Assembly: GCA_024636295.1 (NCBI GenBank)
Contig: JAGXHI010000055.1
Location: 1-64,000, forward strand
Source: Desulfuromonadales bacterium
Lineage (GTDB): Bacteria; Desulfobacterota; Desulfuromonadia; Desulfuromonadales; JAGXHI01
Direction of reading: 5' to 3'
DNA length: 64,000 bases
Part shown: in pieces, positions 26,460 to 33,911 of the stretch
Numbering within the stretch: position 1 is the first letter of the stretch
Layout of the letters: every line of letters starts with the position of its first letter
The notes under the pieces: generated by a model
Database searches by the model: none
What the model was told of the DNA's origin: nothing
Seen by the model: only the letters and a program-made list of their open reading frames with translations
Made by a program: the position numbers and the translations under genes

Positions 26460-26502
26460 ACATGTTGTGGGAGTCAAAAGTTAATTTCTCTAGATCTTGT
26501 GT
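26434..26502. promoter_or_regulatory. NrdR-box-like sites upstream of nrdD
   Basis: TCACAACATGTTGTGG (26455-26470, with a perfect 14-base palindrome inside) and TCTCTAGATCTTGTGT (26487-26502) fit the NrdR pattern aCaCwAtATaTwGtgt with about four mismatches each. Their centres are 32 bases apart, the classic three-turn spacing. A weaker half-site is at 26434-26449. This suggests repression of the operon by NrdR. Confidence 0.6.
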
Positions 26503-26510
26503 TTTTTGGC

Positions 26511-26540
26511 TTGACACTTCGAGGCCCGGAAATGTACATT
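26511..26540 (+). promoter_or_regulatory. nrdD operon promoter
   Basis: TTGACA (26511-26516) and TACATT (26535-26540) have an 18-base spacer, directly downstream of the NrdR-like boxes. The ribosome-binding site AGGAGGG precedes the ATG at 26576. Confidence 0.55.
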
Positions 26541-26575
26541 CCTTATCGTGCTTTAATCATATCAGGAGGGTTTGA

Positions 26576-28555
26576 ATGCTGGAATTTATTCGGAAGAGGG
26601 ACGGTCGGCTTGTTGCCTTCGAAGAGGTCAAGGTCTCGGAGGCGATCAAAAAAGCGGTGCGAGCCGTCGGTGGCGAAGACATGGACCGGGCCGCGGGAAT
26701 CGCCCATCAGGTCGCCGGCATTCTTGACGTCCTCTACAAGGACGGCCGGATCCCCACGGTGGAGAACGTCCAGGATCTGGTGGAAAAGATCCTGATCGAG
26801 AACGGCCACGCCAAGACCGCCAAGGCTTACATCCTCTACCGCCAGCAGCACGAATCCCTGCGCAGGACCCGCGAGTTCATGAAGGAGTCCGTCGAGGCGA
26901 TCGACTCCTACCTTGCCCAGGAGGACTGGCGCGTCAACGAAAACGCCAACATGGGCTACTCCCTCCAGGGCCTCAACAACCATATCGCCGCCAACATCAC
27001 CAGCAACTACTGGCTGAACAAGATCTATCCCTCCTATATCGCCGACGCCCATCGCGAGGGGGATTTCCATGTCCACGATCTGGGGATGCTCTCCGTCTAC
27101 TGTTGCGGTTGGGACCTGAAGGACCTCCTGCTAAAGGGGTTCACCGGCGCCTACGGCAAGATCCAGAGCGGCCCGCCCCGGCATTTTCGCACCGCCCTCG
27201 GGCAGGCGGTCAATTTTTTCTATACGCTCCAGGGCGAGGCGGCCGGCGCACAGGCCTTCGCCAACTTCGACACGCTGCTCGCGCCCTTCATCCGGAACGA
27301 CGGTCTGAAGTACAAGGAGGTCAAGCAGTCGATCCAGGAGTTTATCTTCAATATGAACGTCCCCACGAGGGTCGGTTTCCAGACGCCCTTCACCAACATC
27401 ACCATGGACATGATTCCTCCGCGCAACATGAAGGATGAGGCCGTGGTGATCGGCGGTGAGCTGAAGGAGGAAACCTACGGGGATTTCCAGGAGGAGATGG
27501 ACCTGCTCAACCGCGCCTTCTGCGAGGTGATGATGGAGGGGGACGAATCGGGGCGCATCTTCTCCTTCCCGATCCCGACCTACAATATCACCACCGATTT
27601 CGACTGGGACAGCCCTCGTTTCCAGCCGATCTGGGAGATGACCGCCAAATACGGCATCCCCTATTTTAGCAATTTCATCAACTCGGACATGGACCCCGAG
27701 GATGCGCGCTCCATGTGCTGCCGGCTGCGGCTGGACAACCGCGAGCTGCGGCATCGCGGCGGCGGCCTCTTCGGCTCCAATCCCCTCACCGGCTCCATCG
27801 GGGTCGTTACGCTCAATCTGCCCAGGGCGGCCTATCAGGCGAACAGCCTGGAAGACTTCTTCGAGCGGATTGCCGAGCTGATGCGGCTGGCCTCCGAATC
27901 CCTGGAGATCAAGCGCAAGCAGCTCGAGCGCTTTACCGAAGAGGGTCTTTATCCCTACAGCCGTTTCTATCTTTCGGGGATCCGCGAGCGATCCGGGCAT
28001 TTCTGGAACAACCACTTCTCGACCATCGGGCTTCTTGGAATGAACGAGGCCTGTCTCAACCTGACCGGCGCGGGCATCGACACGCAGGAGGGAAAGGCCA
28101 TTGCCCTGAAGACCCTGCAGTTCATGCGCCGCCAGCTGGAAATCTTCCAGGAGGAGACGGGAAATCTCTACAACCTCGAGGCCACTCCGGCGGAAGGGAC
28201 GAGCTTCCGGCTGGCCAATCGGGACCGCAAGAGATTCCCCGATATTATCACCGCCGGGCATGAGGAGCCGTACTACACCAACTCCACCCAGCTTCCCGTG
28301 GGGGCGACCGAGGATATCTTCCAGGCGCTGATGCACCAGGACGCCCTGCAGACCCAGTACACCGGCGGAACAGTTTTCCACGGCTTCCTGGGCGAGAGGC
28401 TCGAAGACTGGCGCGGCGCCCGACTGCTGGTGAAACGGATCGCCGAGAATTTCCACCTGCCTTATTTCACCATCAGCCCGACATTCACCATCTGTCCGGT
28501 GCACGGATACATTTCCGGCGAGCACTTCGCCTGCCCGCACCATCAGGCGGCGTAA
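26576..28555 (+). CDS. nrdD: Class III anaerobic ribonucleotide reductase, catalytic part lacking the glycyl-radical segment
   Basis: This enzyme reduces ribonucleotides to deoxyribonucleotides without oxygen. The 659-aa protein has an N-terminal ATP cone (IRKRDGRLVAFEEVKVSEAI, residues 1-95) and the NrdD barrel (QGLNNHIAANITSNYW, HDLGMLSVYCCGWDLKDLL, MCCRLRLDNRELRHRGGG). It ends FTICPVHGYISGEHFACPHHQAA. It stops inside the zinc knuckle: the fourth Cys and the downstream glycyl-radical loop are absent. Those residues appear in a separate 46-codon gene 99 bases on. Full-length family members are about 700 aa, which equals the sum of the two genes. Confidence 0.95.
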   Translation: MLEFIRKRDGRLVAFEEVKVSEAIKKAVRAVGGEDMDRAAGIAHQVAGILDVLYKDGRIPTVENVQDLVEKILIENGHAKTAKAYILYRQQHESLRRTREFMKESVEAIDSYLAQEDWRVNENANMGYSLQGLNNHIAANITSNYWLNKIYPSYIADAHREGDFHVHDLGMLSVYCCGWDLKDLLLKGFTGAYGKIQSGPPRHFRTALGQAVNFFYTLQGEAAGAQAFANFDTLLAPFIRNDGLKYKEVKQSIQEFIFNMNVPTRVGFQTPFTNITMDMIPPRNMKDEAVVIGGELKEETYGDFQEEMDLLNRAFCEVMMEGDESGRIFSFPIPTYNITTDFDWDSPRFQPIWEMTAKYGIPYFSNFINSDMDPEDARSMCCRLRLDNRELRHRGGGLFGSNPLTGSIGVVTLNLPRAAYQANSLEDFFERIAELMRLASESLEIKRKQLERFTEEGLYPYSRFYLSGIRERSGHFWNNHFSTIGLLGMNEACLNLTGAGIDTQEGKAIALKTLQFMRRQLEIFQEETGNLYNLEATPAEGTSFRLANRDRKRFPDIITAGHEEPYYTNSTQLPVGATEDIFQALMHQDALQTQYTGGTVFHGFLGERLEDWRGARLLVKRIAENFHLPYFTISPTFTICPVHGYISGEHFACPHHQAA

Positions 28556-28640
28556 ATTTAAATCAGGAATCAGGCAACAGGTCTGAGGAATCAGGTTACC
28601 CCTGAACCCTGGAACCTGCTACCTGAAACCTCTGACTCCG
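28556..28640. repeat. Low-complexity spacer between the two nrdD parts
   Basis: The tract holds repeated AATCAGG and CCTGAA/ACCTG units (28560-28632) and has stops in the reading frame of nrdD. It resembles the tract at 1080-1127. It may be an inserted dispersed element that separated the two parts. Confidence 0.45.
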
Positions 28641-28654
28641 AAGGAGGCAAGCGG

Positions 28655-28795
28655 ATGGCCACAAAATGTGATGCAAAGACGGAGGTTTACTCGCGGGTGT
28701 GCGGATTTTTCCGGCCGGTCCAGCAGTGGAACAAGGGCAAGAAAGAAGAGTTCCAGGATCGCCGTGAATACGTCGTCGAAGGCAAGAAAAAGTAA
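28655..28795 (+). CDS. Separately encoded glycyl-radical C-terminus of class III ribonucleotide reductase
   Basis: The 46-aa product begins MATKCDAKTEVYSRVCGF and continues FRPVQQWNKGKKEEF. It matches the extreme C-terminus of NrdD: the last zinc-knuckle Cys (Cys5), the RVCG motif with the radical Gly17, and the conserved end. AAGGAGG lies seven bases before the ATG, so it is a real translated gene and not a remnant. It lies between nrdD and nrdG (six bases to the nrdG start). I infer that it docks on the 659-aa NrdD to rebuild the active enzyme and is activated by NrdG. It is too short for most gene callers. Confidence 0.88.
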   Translation: MATKCDAKTEVYSRVCGFFRPVQQWNKGKKEEFQDRREYVVEGKKK

Positions 28796-28801
28796 TTTGA
28801 C

Positions 28802-29497
28802 ATGAAAATCAAGGGATTCCAGGGGACGAGCCTCCTCGATTATCCGGGGCGGATCGCTTCCCTGGTTTTTTTCGGGGGCTGCAACCTGACCTGCCCCTAC
28901 TGTCACAATCCCGGCCTGGTCCTGCACCCCGAGGAATTCGACGATTATCCCCTCGAAGCCCTGGTGGAGGACCTGCAGGAGCGGCGCGCCTTCATCGACG
29001 GCGTCGTCGTCACCGGAGGGGAGCCAACCCTCGACCGGGACATCCTATCCTTTCTCCGGGAGCTGAAGTCACTCGATCTCCTGGTGAAGCTCGACACCAA
29101 CGGGCTTCTTCCGGGAGTCCTCCAGAACATCCTCTCAGAAAACCTCGCCGACCATATCGCCCTCGACATCAAAACCTCTCCCGCCCGGTACGGAGAGTTG
29201 CACAGCGCCCCGGTCGATTTCGTCCGTCTCGAAAAAACGATAGATCTTCTAGCGGAAAGTAGAGTGGAATACGAGATCCGAACCACCTGCGTTCCCGGAC
29301 TGGTGGAGAAGACGGATATCCGCAAAATCGGCGAACTCATACGATGCGCGCCCCTCTGGGCTCTGCAGCAGTTCGTGCCCGGACACGCCATGGACGAAAA
29401 CCTGCAGGAGATGGAACCGCACACCCCGGAGAAGATCCGCGCCTTCGCCGAAATTGCCGGAGAATATGTGGATGAGGTGGTGGTCAGGGGGATTTGA
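28802..29497 (+). CDS. nrdG: Anaerobic ribonucleotide reductase activating protein (radical SAM)
   Basis: It generates the glycyl radical on NrdD using a 4Fe-4S cluster and SAM. The 231-aa protein has the cluster motif CNLTCPYCHN near residues 27-36, VVTGGEPTLD (SAM binding) and LDIKTSPARYGEL. This is the longer NrdG form typical of strict anaerobes. Here its substrate glycine is on the small separate protein encoded just upstream. It is the third gene of the operon. Confidence 0.92.
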   Translation: MKIKGFQGTSLLDYPGRIASLVFFGGCNLTCPYCHNPGLVLHPEEFDDYPLEALVEDLQERRAFIDGVVVTGGEPTLDRDILSFLRELKSLDLLVKLDTNGLLPGVLQNILSENLADHIALDIKTSPARYGELHSAPVDFVRLEKTIDLLAESRVEYEIRTTCVPGLVEKTDIRKIGELIRCAPLWALQQFVPGHAMDENLQEMEPHTPEKIRAFAEIAGEYVDEVVVRGI

Positions 29498-29540
29498 CAC
29501 AAGGTGTGGCAGGAGGGGAGATGTTCTGAATAATTGCAAT

Positions 29541-29586
29541 AAAAGCCGTCTTTCGGGAAAACAGAAGGTGCGGCTTTCTGTTTTTC
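29541..29586 (+). terminator. Probable terminator of the nrd operon
   Basis: AAAGCCG (29542-29548) pairs with CGGCTTT (29571-29577), with further pairing inside (CTTTC/GAAGG). TGTTTTT follows after a CC-free two-base gap. Confidence 0.5.
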
Positions 29587-29669
29587 TCAGCGTTGGACGG
29601 ATTATACAGTCTGTAAACCGGTGCATTCAGAAATGGAAAGTTACCGGAGATGTTCCGGATGCCGGAGGG

Positions 29670-30050
29670 CGGGGCCACTTGTGGCAGGGGCGGTTCGCCT
29701 CCAGTCCAATGGATGAAAATTACCTGCATGCCGCTGTGAGGTATGTGGAGCGGAATCCCGTCGCCGGAGGAATCGTAAGCTCGCCTGGCGAGTATCCATG
29801 GAGCAGTGCTAAGCACTATTTGGGGCTGAGAAATGATCCGTTGATTCAAAAATCACCCCTTGGTGATCTTGTCCCTGACTGGACCACTTTTTTGACCGGA
29901 GAAGTCGAGGCTGGAAACCGGGTGGCAATAGGCCGCGCCGAACGGTCGGGACGACCTCTTGGCACAGCGGATTTTATCGAACGAATCGAGGGGGCGCTTG
30001 GGCGCAGGTTGCTAAGGGGAAAACCTGGATCTAAGCCGAAAGGGAATTAA
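29670..30050 (+). pseudogene. REP-associated tyrosine transposase, 5'-truncated remnant
   Basis: The frame encodes RGHLWQGRFASSPMDENYL, then AAVRYVERNPVAGGIV, PGEYPWSSAKHYLG and a C-terminal ERSGRPLGTADFIERIEGALGRRL. These are the C-terminal halves of Y1-type REP-associated transposases (RAYT/TnpA-REP). The N-terminal HUH metal motif and catalytic Tyr are missing, and nothing upstream restores them. The frame continues upstream to 29454 only by chance, into nrdG. It is a decayed element, relevant to the palindromic repeats in this window. Confidence 0.75.
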
Positions 30051-30133
30051 GTGAGGCCCCGAATTCCCGCCAGCAATAAGTTACCAACGTCCCTGGGCAG
30101 TCTCTTGAAAATTCAACTTTCAAGGGAGGACCC

Positions 30134-30307
30134 CTATGTCTTGTCCTTCTCCCCCTTGCTGCTGAACCGCGAAAAGACATAAGCAACGATCAGCAGAGGG
30201 TAGACAGAAAGGGCTTCGACAAAGTTCCCTTTGAATAGAGCGAAAATGCTGAACAGCAGGCCGACAGTTATCAGGACCAGCAGTAGCATGGCAATTGGGC
30301 GTCTCAT
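30134..30307 (-). CDS. Small two-helix membrane protein
   Basis: The 57-aa product has two hydrophobic segments (MLLLVLITVGLLFSIFALF and ALSVYPLLIVAYVFSRF) and a Lys-rich C-terminus. GGAGGAG sits six bases before the ATG at 30307 on the minus strand, which favours this start over a longer frame reaching 30391. I do not recognise a family. It is alone between the transposase remnant and an intergenic repeat. Confidence 0.6.
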   Translation of the reverse strand: MRRPIAMLLLVLITVGLLFSIFALFKGNFVEALSVYPLLIVAYVFSRFSSKGEKDKT

Positions 30308-30580
30308 AACGTCTCCTCCGGGATTTCCGGGTGGTCGGTTGAATGCGCGAAGCCAATATCGATCATACCAATATCGCAGGGGGCGTGACAACAGAGGGGT
30401 GATCGTCTATTCCTCGCTCGTGACATCGGGGGCGCCGCTGCCGCTACGCTCGTTCCTCTTAGCGGTATTTGGCAGGTGATCGGAGGCATTCAGGCAAACA
30501 TAAAAGGAAATAAAGGGGGACGGGCCGGAACAAGTTAATCATATCCATAAATTTCTGGTCTTATTGACCAAAACCGTTGG
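30308..30580. other. Intergenic region upstream of the inverted-repeat element
   Basis: No gene is supported here. It contains a GGAAATAAAGGGGGACGG stretch (about 30506-30523), a type of sequence I associate with the ends of REP-associated transposase elements. This is a recollection and untested. Confidence 0.35.
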
Positions 30581-30683
30581 GACAATCCAAATCGAAATCG
30601 GGATCGAAAAAAATGAGAAGATTACGCGGACTACGGCAATGGCAAGAACGATTTCGATCCCGATAGCGATTTCGATTTGGATA
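30581..30683. repeat. Inverted-repeat element, copy 1
   Basis: The left arm GACAATCCAAATCGAAATCG (from 30581) continues with GGGATCGAAA. The right arm (30651-30683) is its complement apart from one extra six-base CTATCG unit. The arms are about 25-30 bases around a loop of about 45. The same arms recur at 32081-32247. Confidence 0.75.
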
Positions 30684-30747
30684 AAAAAGCATCCTCAAGG
30701 GATAGAAAAACGGGCTCTTTCCTGGCATCAGGCAGTTGACGCCCAGC

Positions 30748-30829
30748 CCTCCTGAAGGCAGCGCCCGCCGCTGTAACGGTTGCAATTCATCATTTGGACG
30801 ATTAGCATAACGGCAACATCTTCAGGAGG
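30748..30829 (+). promoter_or_regulatory. Structured leader pairing the aminotransferase ribosome-binding site
   Basis: CCTCCTGAAG (30748-30757) is a perfect complement of CTTCAGGAGG (30820-30829), which contains the Shine-Dalgarno sequence seven bases before the GTG start. The 62-base interior can form a CAGCG/CGCTG hairpin (30759-30773) and a GTTGC/GCAAC stem (30779-30817), giving a three-way junction. This is the form of a translational switch. It matches no riboswitch class I can name with confidence. Confidence 0.6.
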
Positions 30830-30836
30830 TTGAACC

Positions 30837-32003
30837 GTGCCCGAACCGAAATCCCCGATGGCCTGTCGCGCCGTCGACGTTACCCCTTTTCTGGCTATGG
30901 AAATCATGGAGCGGGCCAAGACCCTGGAGCAGGAAGGGCGCGACGTCATCTACCTCTGCCTCGGGGAACCCGATTTCCCCACTCCCAAGGCGGTCACCGA
31001 CGCAGCGATCCGAGCGCTGCAGGGAGGGGAAACACTCTACACCCATTCCCTCGGTCGGCTGGACCTGCGCCAGGAGATCGCCGATTTTTACCTGCGGCGC
31101 TACGGCGTCGAGGTGTCGCCTGAGCGGATTCTCGTCTCCTCCGGGACCAGCCCCCTGATGCTGCTGCTCTTCTCGGCGCTGCTGGAGGATGGGGATGAAG
31201 TCATTCTGCCGGACCCCAGCTATGCCTGCTACCCCAATTTCATCCGTTTCTCCGGCGGCATCCCCCGCTTTCTCCGCACCCGCCCCGAAGACGGTTTTCA
31301 GCCCCGCCCCGAAGAGGTGGGGCAGCTTATCACCGACCGGACCAGGGGACTGCTGATCAATTCACCGGCCAATCCCGCCGGCTCCGTCCTTTCCGCTGCC
31401 TGGTTGCAGGAGCTGGCGGACCTCCGTCTTCCCATCATCTCCGACGAGATCTATCACGGGCTGACCTACGAAGGGGAGGAACACTCGATCCTGGAGTTCA
31501 CCCGCGACTGCTTCGTCCTGGGGGGATTTTCCAAAGCGTACGCCATGACGGGATGGCGCCTGGGTTATCTTATCGCCCCCAACTGGTGCATGCGCACCTT
31601 GCAGAGCCTGCACCAGAATTTCCTCATCAGCGCCAACAGCTTCGTGCAGGCCGGGGGGGTCGCGGCGCTGCGCGAATGCCAGGGGGACGTCGAGCGGATG
31701 CGCGCAGAATACGACCGCCGCCGCCGACACATCGTCGCCCGGCTTGATGCGATCGGCCTGAAGGTACATTGGCGGCCCCAGGGGGCCTTCTACGTCCTGG
31801 CCGACGCCCGTCACATCGGTTCCGATTCGATGGCCCTCGCCAGGGAAATCCTCGAGGCGACGGGGGTCGCTGTCACCCCGGGCATCGACTTCGGCCAAGG
31901 CGCCGAGGGATTCCTGCGGTTCTCCTACGCGAATTCCCTGGAAAACATCGACCGGGCGCTGGAGCGCCTGGAGGTCTATTTCCGCCAACAGGGGTGGCTG
32001 TAA
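30837..32003 (+). CDS. Class I/II PLP-dependent aminotransferase
   Basis: The 388-aa protein is of the aspartate aminotransferase fold (subgroup Ia/Ib). Motifs are LCLGEPDFPTPKAV, the substrate/PLP loops SSGTSPLMLLL and NSPANPAGSVLS, ISDEIYHGLTY and the PLP lysine in GGFSKAYAMTGWRLGY. RFSYANSLENI carries the carboxylate-binding Arg. The amino acid specificity is not readable; alanine, aspartate or diaminopimelate-related roles are possible. The GTG start has an ideal AGGAGG that is buried in a ten-pair stem with the leader. The gene is flanked on both sides by copies of the same inverted-repeat element. Confidence 0.88.
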   Translation: MPEPKSPMACRAVDVTPFLAMEIMERAKTLEQEGRDVIYLCLGEPDFPTPKAVTDAAIRALQGGETLYTHSLGRLDLRQEIADFYLRRYGVEVSPERILVSSGTSPLMLLLFSALLEDGDEVILPDPSYACYPNFIRFSGGIPRFLRTRPEDGFQPRPEEVGQLITDRTRGLLINSPANPAGSVLSAAWLQELADLRLPIISDEIYHGLTYEGEEHSILEFTRDCFVLGGFSKAYAMTGWRLGYLIAPNWCMRTLQSLHQNFLISANSFVQAGGVAALRECQGDVERMRAEYDRRRRHIVARLDAIGLKVHWRPQGAFYVLADARHIGSDSMALAREILEATGVAVTPGIDFGQGAEGFLRFSYANSLENIDRALERLEVYFRQQGWL

Positions 32004-32080
32004 ATCCGTCACCTCCGCAGCAGGTTCACCGCGCCGGGTTTGCCGCACCGTGTGACGCAGAGGGGAAACCGGCGGCAGGC

Positions 32081-32247
32081 GACAATCCAAATCGGGATCG
32101 CTATCGGGATCGAAAAGAAATGGCCCCTGGATACGGAACTCTATCACATGGCGGCGATGCTCAGCCGGGTAGGTGATACGCGGAGTTCCACGTTCGCTAC
32201 CGCGACGGCACTGCCGATTTCGATCCCGATAGCGATTTCAATTTGGA
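32081..32247. repeat. Inverted-repeat element, copy 2
   Basis: The left arm (32081-32116) contains GACAATCCAAATCGGGATCG followed by CTATCGGGATCGAAAAG. The right arm (32213-32247) carries the complement, GATTTCGATCCCGATAGCG, and on to TTGGA. The arms are about 30 bases around a loop of about 95. They match copy 1 at 30581-30683. Confidence 0.75.
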
Positions 32248-32295
32248 GAAAACCATTCACATACCTGAAACCACTTTTCAAACAACGAGGTGACC

Positions 32296-33171
32296 ATGGA
32301 ATTCCAAACGCTACGCTATGAAGTATCCGATCGCATTCTCACGATCACTTTGAATCGTCCGGACCGGATGAACGCATTGAACGGACGGATGTGCGATGAG
32401 CTGATTGCCGCTTTCGATCAGGCCGACGCGGACGATGACGTGAAGGTCGTCATCGTTACGGGTGAAGGGCGCGCGTTCTGCGCGGGCGCCGATCTGGAGC
32501 GGGGCGGTGAAACCTGGGGAAAGCACGACGAACGTATGGCCAGCCAGGCGGCGACCGAGCGGTATCTCGGCGACGGCGGCGGCCGTGTCACACGCCGAAT
32601 CTTCGACTTCAACAAGCCTGTGATCGCCGCGATCAACGGTCCGGCCGTCGGCGTGGGGATCACGATGACCCTGGCGATGGATATCCGCATGGCGGTAAAG
32701 AACGCCAAAATCGGCTTCGTGTTTGCCGGGCGCGGCATCAATCCGGAAGCCTGCTCTTCCTGGTTCCTGCCCCGGCTGGTTGGCATCAGCAAGGCGCTGG
32801 AGTGGTGTTTTACGGCGCGGGTTTTCAGGACCGAAGAAGGGCTGGATGCCGGTCTGTTTCGCAGACTCCATGAGCCGGACGAGCTGATGCCCGCGGCGCT
32901 CGCCCTGGCGCAGGAGATGATAGACAACGCATCGTCGGTGTCGATTGCGGTCACGCGTCACATGTTCTGGCGGATGCTGGGGGCGCCGCACCCGATCGAT
33001 GCCCACGAAGTGGATTCCGCCGCCATCGCGGCGCTGGGCAAATCGGAGGATGCGCGCGAAGGCATCACCGCATTTCTGGAAAAACGGAAACCCAATTTCA
33101 AGGATCGCGTGACCCAGAACATGCCCAGGTTCTTTCCGTGGTGGAAAAACCGCGAGTTCCGGAAGTTGTAA
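32296..33171 (+). CDS. Enoyl-CoA hydratase/isomerase family (crotonase) protein
   Basis: The 291-aa protein has the crotonase fold. Motifs are ITLNRPDRMNALNG, the oxyanion-hole loop AFCAGADLERGG, INGPAVGVGITMTLAMDIR and the segment with a catalytic Glu, GRGINPEACSSWFLPRLVG. It probably hydrates or isomerises an acyl-CoA in fatty or amino acid degradation. I use the ATG at 32296 because AGGT lies five bases upstream; a GTG two codons earlier is the alternative. It is followed by the DJ-1/PfpI gene after 44 bases. Confidence 0.88.
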   Translation: MEFQTLRYEVSDRILTITLNRPDRMNALNGRMCDELIAAFDQADADDDVKVVIVTGEGRAFCAGADLERGGETWGKHDERMASQAATERYLGDGGGRVTRRIFDFNKPVIAAINGPAVGVGITMTLAMDIRMAVKNAKIGFVFAGRGINPEACSSWFLPRLVGISKALEWCFTARVFRTEEGLDAGLFRRLHEPDELMPAALALAQEMIDNASSVSIAVTRHMFWRMLGAPHPIDAHEVDSAAIAALGKSEDAREGITAFLEKRKPNFKDRVTQNMPRFFPWWKNREFRKL

Positions 33172-33215
33172 GCAGCTCGGGGTTCGGACCTGGTCGAAGG
33201 GGGTAGGGGGAATAG

Positions 33216-33842
33216 ATGAATTTCGGTTTTCTGCTCTTCAACGGATTGGAGGAACTGGACCTGGTCGGGCCCTGGGAGATGATCTCGGTCTGGAGCAAGT
33301 TTTTTCACGGTCCTGGGCAGCGAATGCTCATTGCGGAAAAGCCCGAGCCGGTAACCTGCGCAAAAGGCATGATCTTGCAGCCTCATATCTCTTTTGAGGA
33401 ATGTCCGCCCCTCGATTTCCTCCTTGTGCCGGGTGGAGAAGGAACGCGGACGGAAGTCGACAACCCGGAACTGATTTCCTTCGTCTCAACGCAGGCGGAA
33501 AGCTGCCAGGCGCTCCTCTGCGTCTGCACAGGTTCCTTCATCCTTCATCGTGCAGGACTCCTGAACGGCCGGCGCGCCACGACCCATTGGATGTCCCTGG
33601 ATCGCCTGCGGGCGCTGGGGGATGTGGAGGTTGTCGAGGAGCGCATCGTCCATGACGGCAGGATCTGGTCTTCCGCCGGTGTTTCGGCGGGGATCGATCT
33701 GGCGCTTGCTTTCATAGAACACATCGCCGGAGAAGAAACCGCCGGCAAGGTGCAGCTGGGCGCTGAATACTATCCATCCACCCGGCGCTACGGCGAATCC
33801 CACAGTCACGAGAAGGCGCCGCAGTACCTCAAGGATAGATGA
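33216..33842 (+). CDS. DJ-1/PfpI family protein, isonitrile-hydratase-like
   Basis: The 208-aa protein has the DJ-1/PfpI fold with a nucleophile-elbow Cys in LLCVCTGSFILHRAGLLNGRRATTHW and the upstream acidic residue in FNGLEELDLVGPWE. The ATTHW segment is shared with isonitrile hydratase (InhA) and the ligand domain of GlxA-type regulators. No helix-turn-helix follows, so a small enzyme is more likely. It lies directly behind the crotonase gene on the same strand. Confidence 0.82.
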   Translation: MNFGFLLFNGLEELDLVGPWEMISVWSKFFHGPGQRMLIAEKPEPVTCAKGMILQPHISFEECPPLDFLLVPGGEGTRTEVDNPELISFVSTQAESCQALLCVCTGSFILHRAGLLNGRRATTHWMSLDRLRALGDVEVVEERIVHDGRIWSSAGVSAGIDLALAFIEHIAGEETAGKVQLGAEYYPSTRRYGESHSHEKAPQYLKDR

Positions 33843-33911
33843 AAACAGGAGTCGAGGTGAGCTACCCGCGCGGGTTAAGAAGTTTATAGCCGGCGTCGAG
33901 GATTGAGTAAC

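Noticed and set aside
26430-26510. Replication origin
   Set aside because: Three DnaA-like boxes are present, but there is no extended AT-rich unwinding region, no further box cluster, and no dnaA, dnaN, gidA or parA gene nearby.
30758-30829. Cobalamin riboswitch upstream of the aminotransferase
   Set aside because: The stretch CCCGCCGCTGTAACGG resembles the riboswitch core, but the upstream AGGGAA and GGTG..AATCC elements and a proper B12 box with GCCACTG are missing, and the leader is too short.
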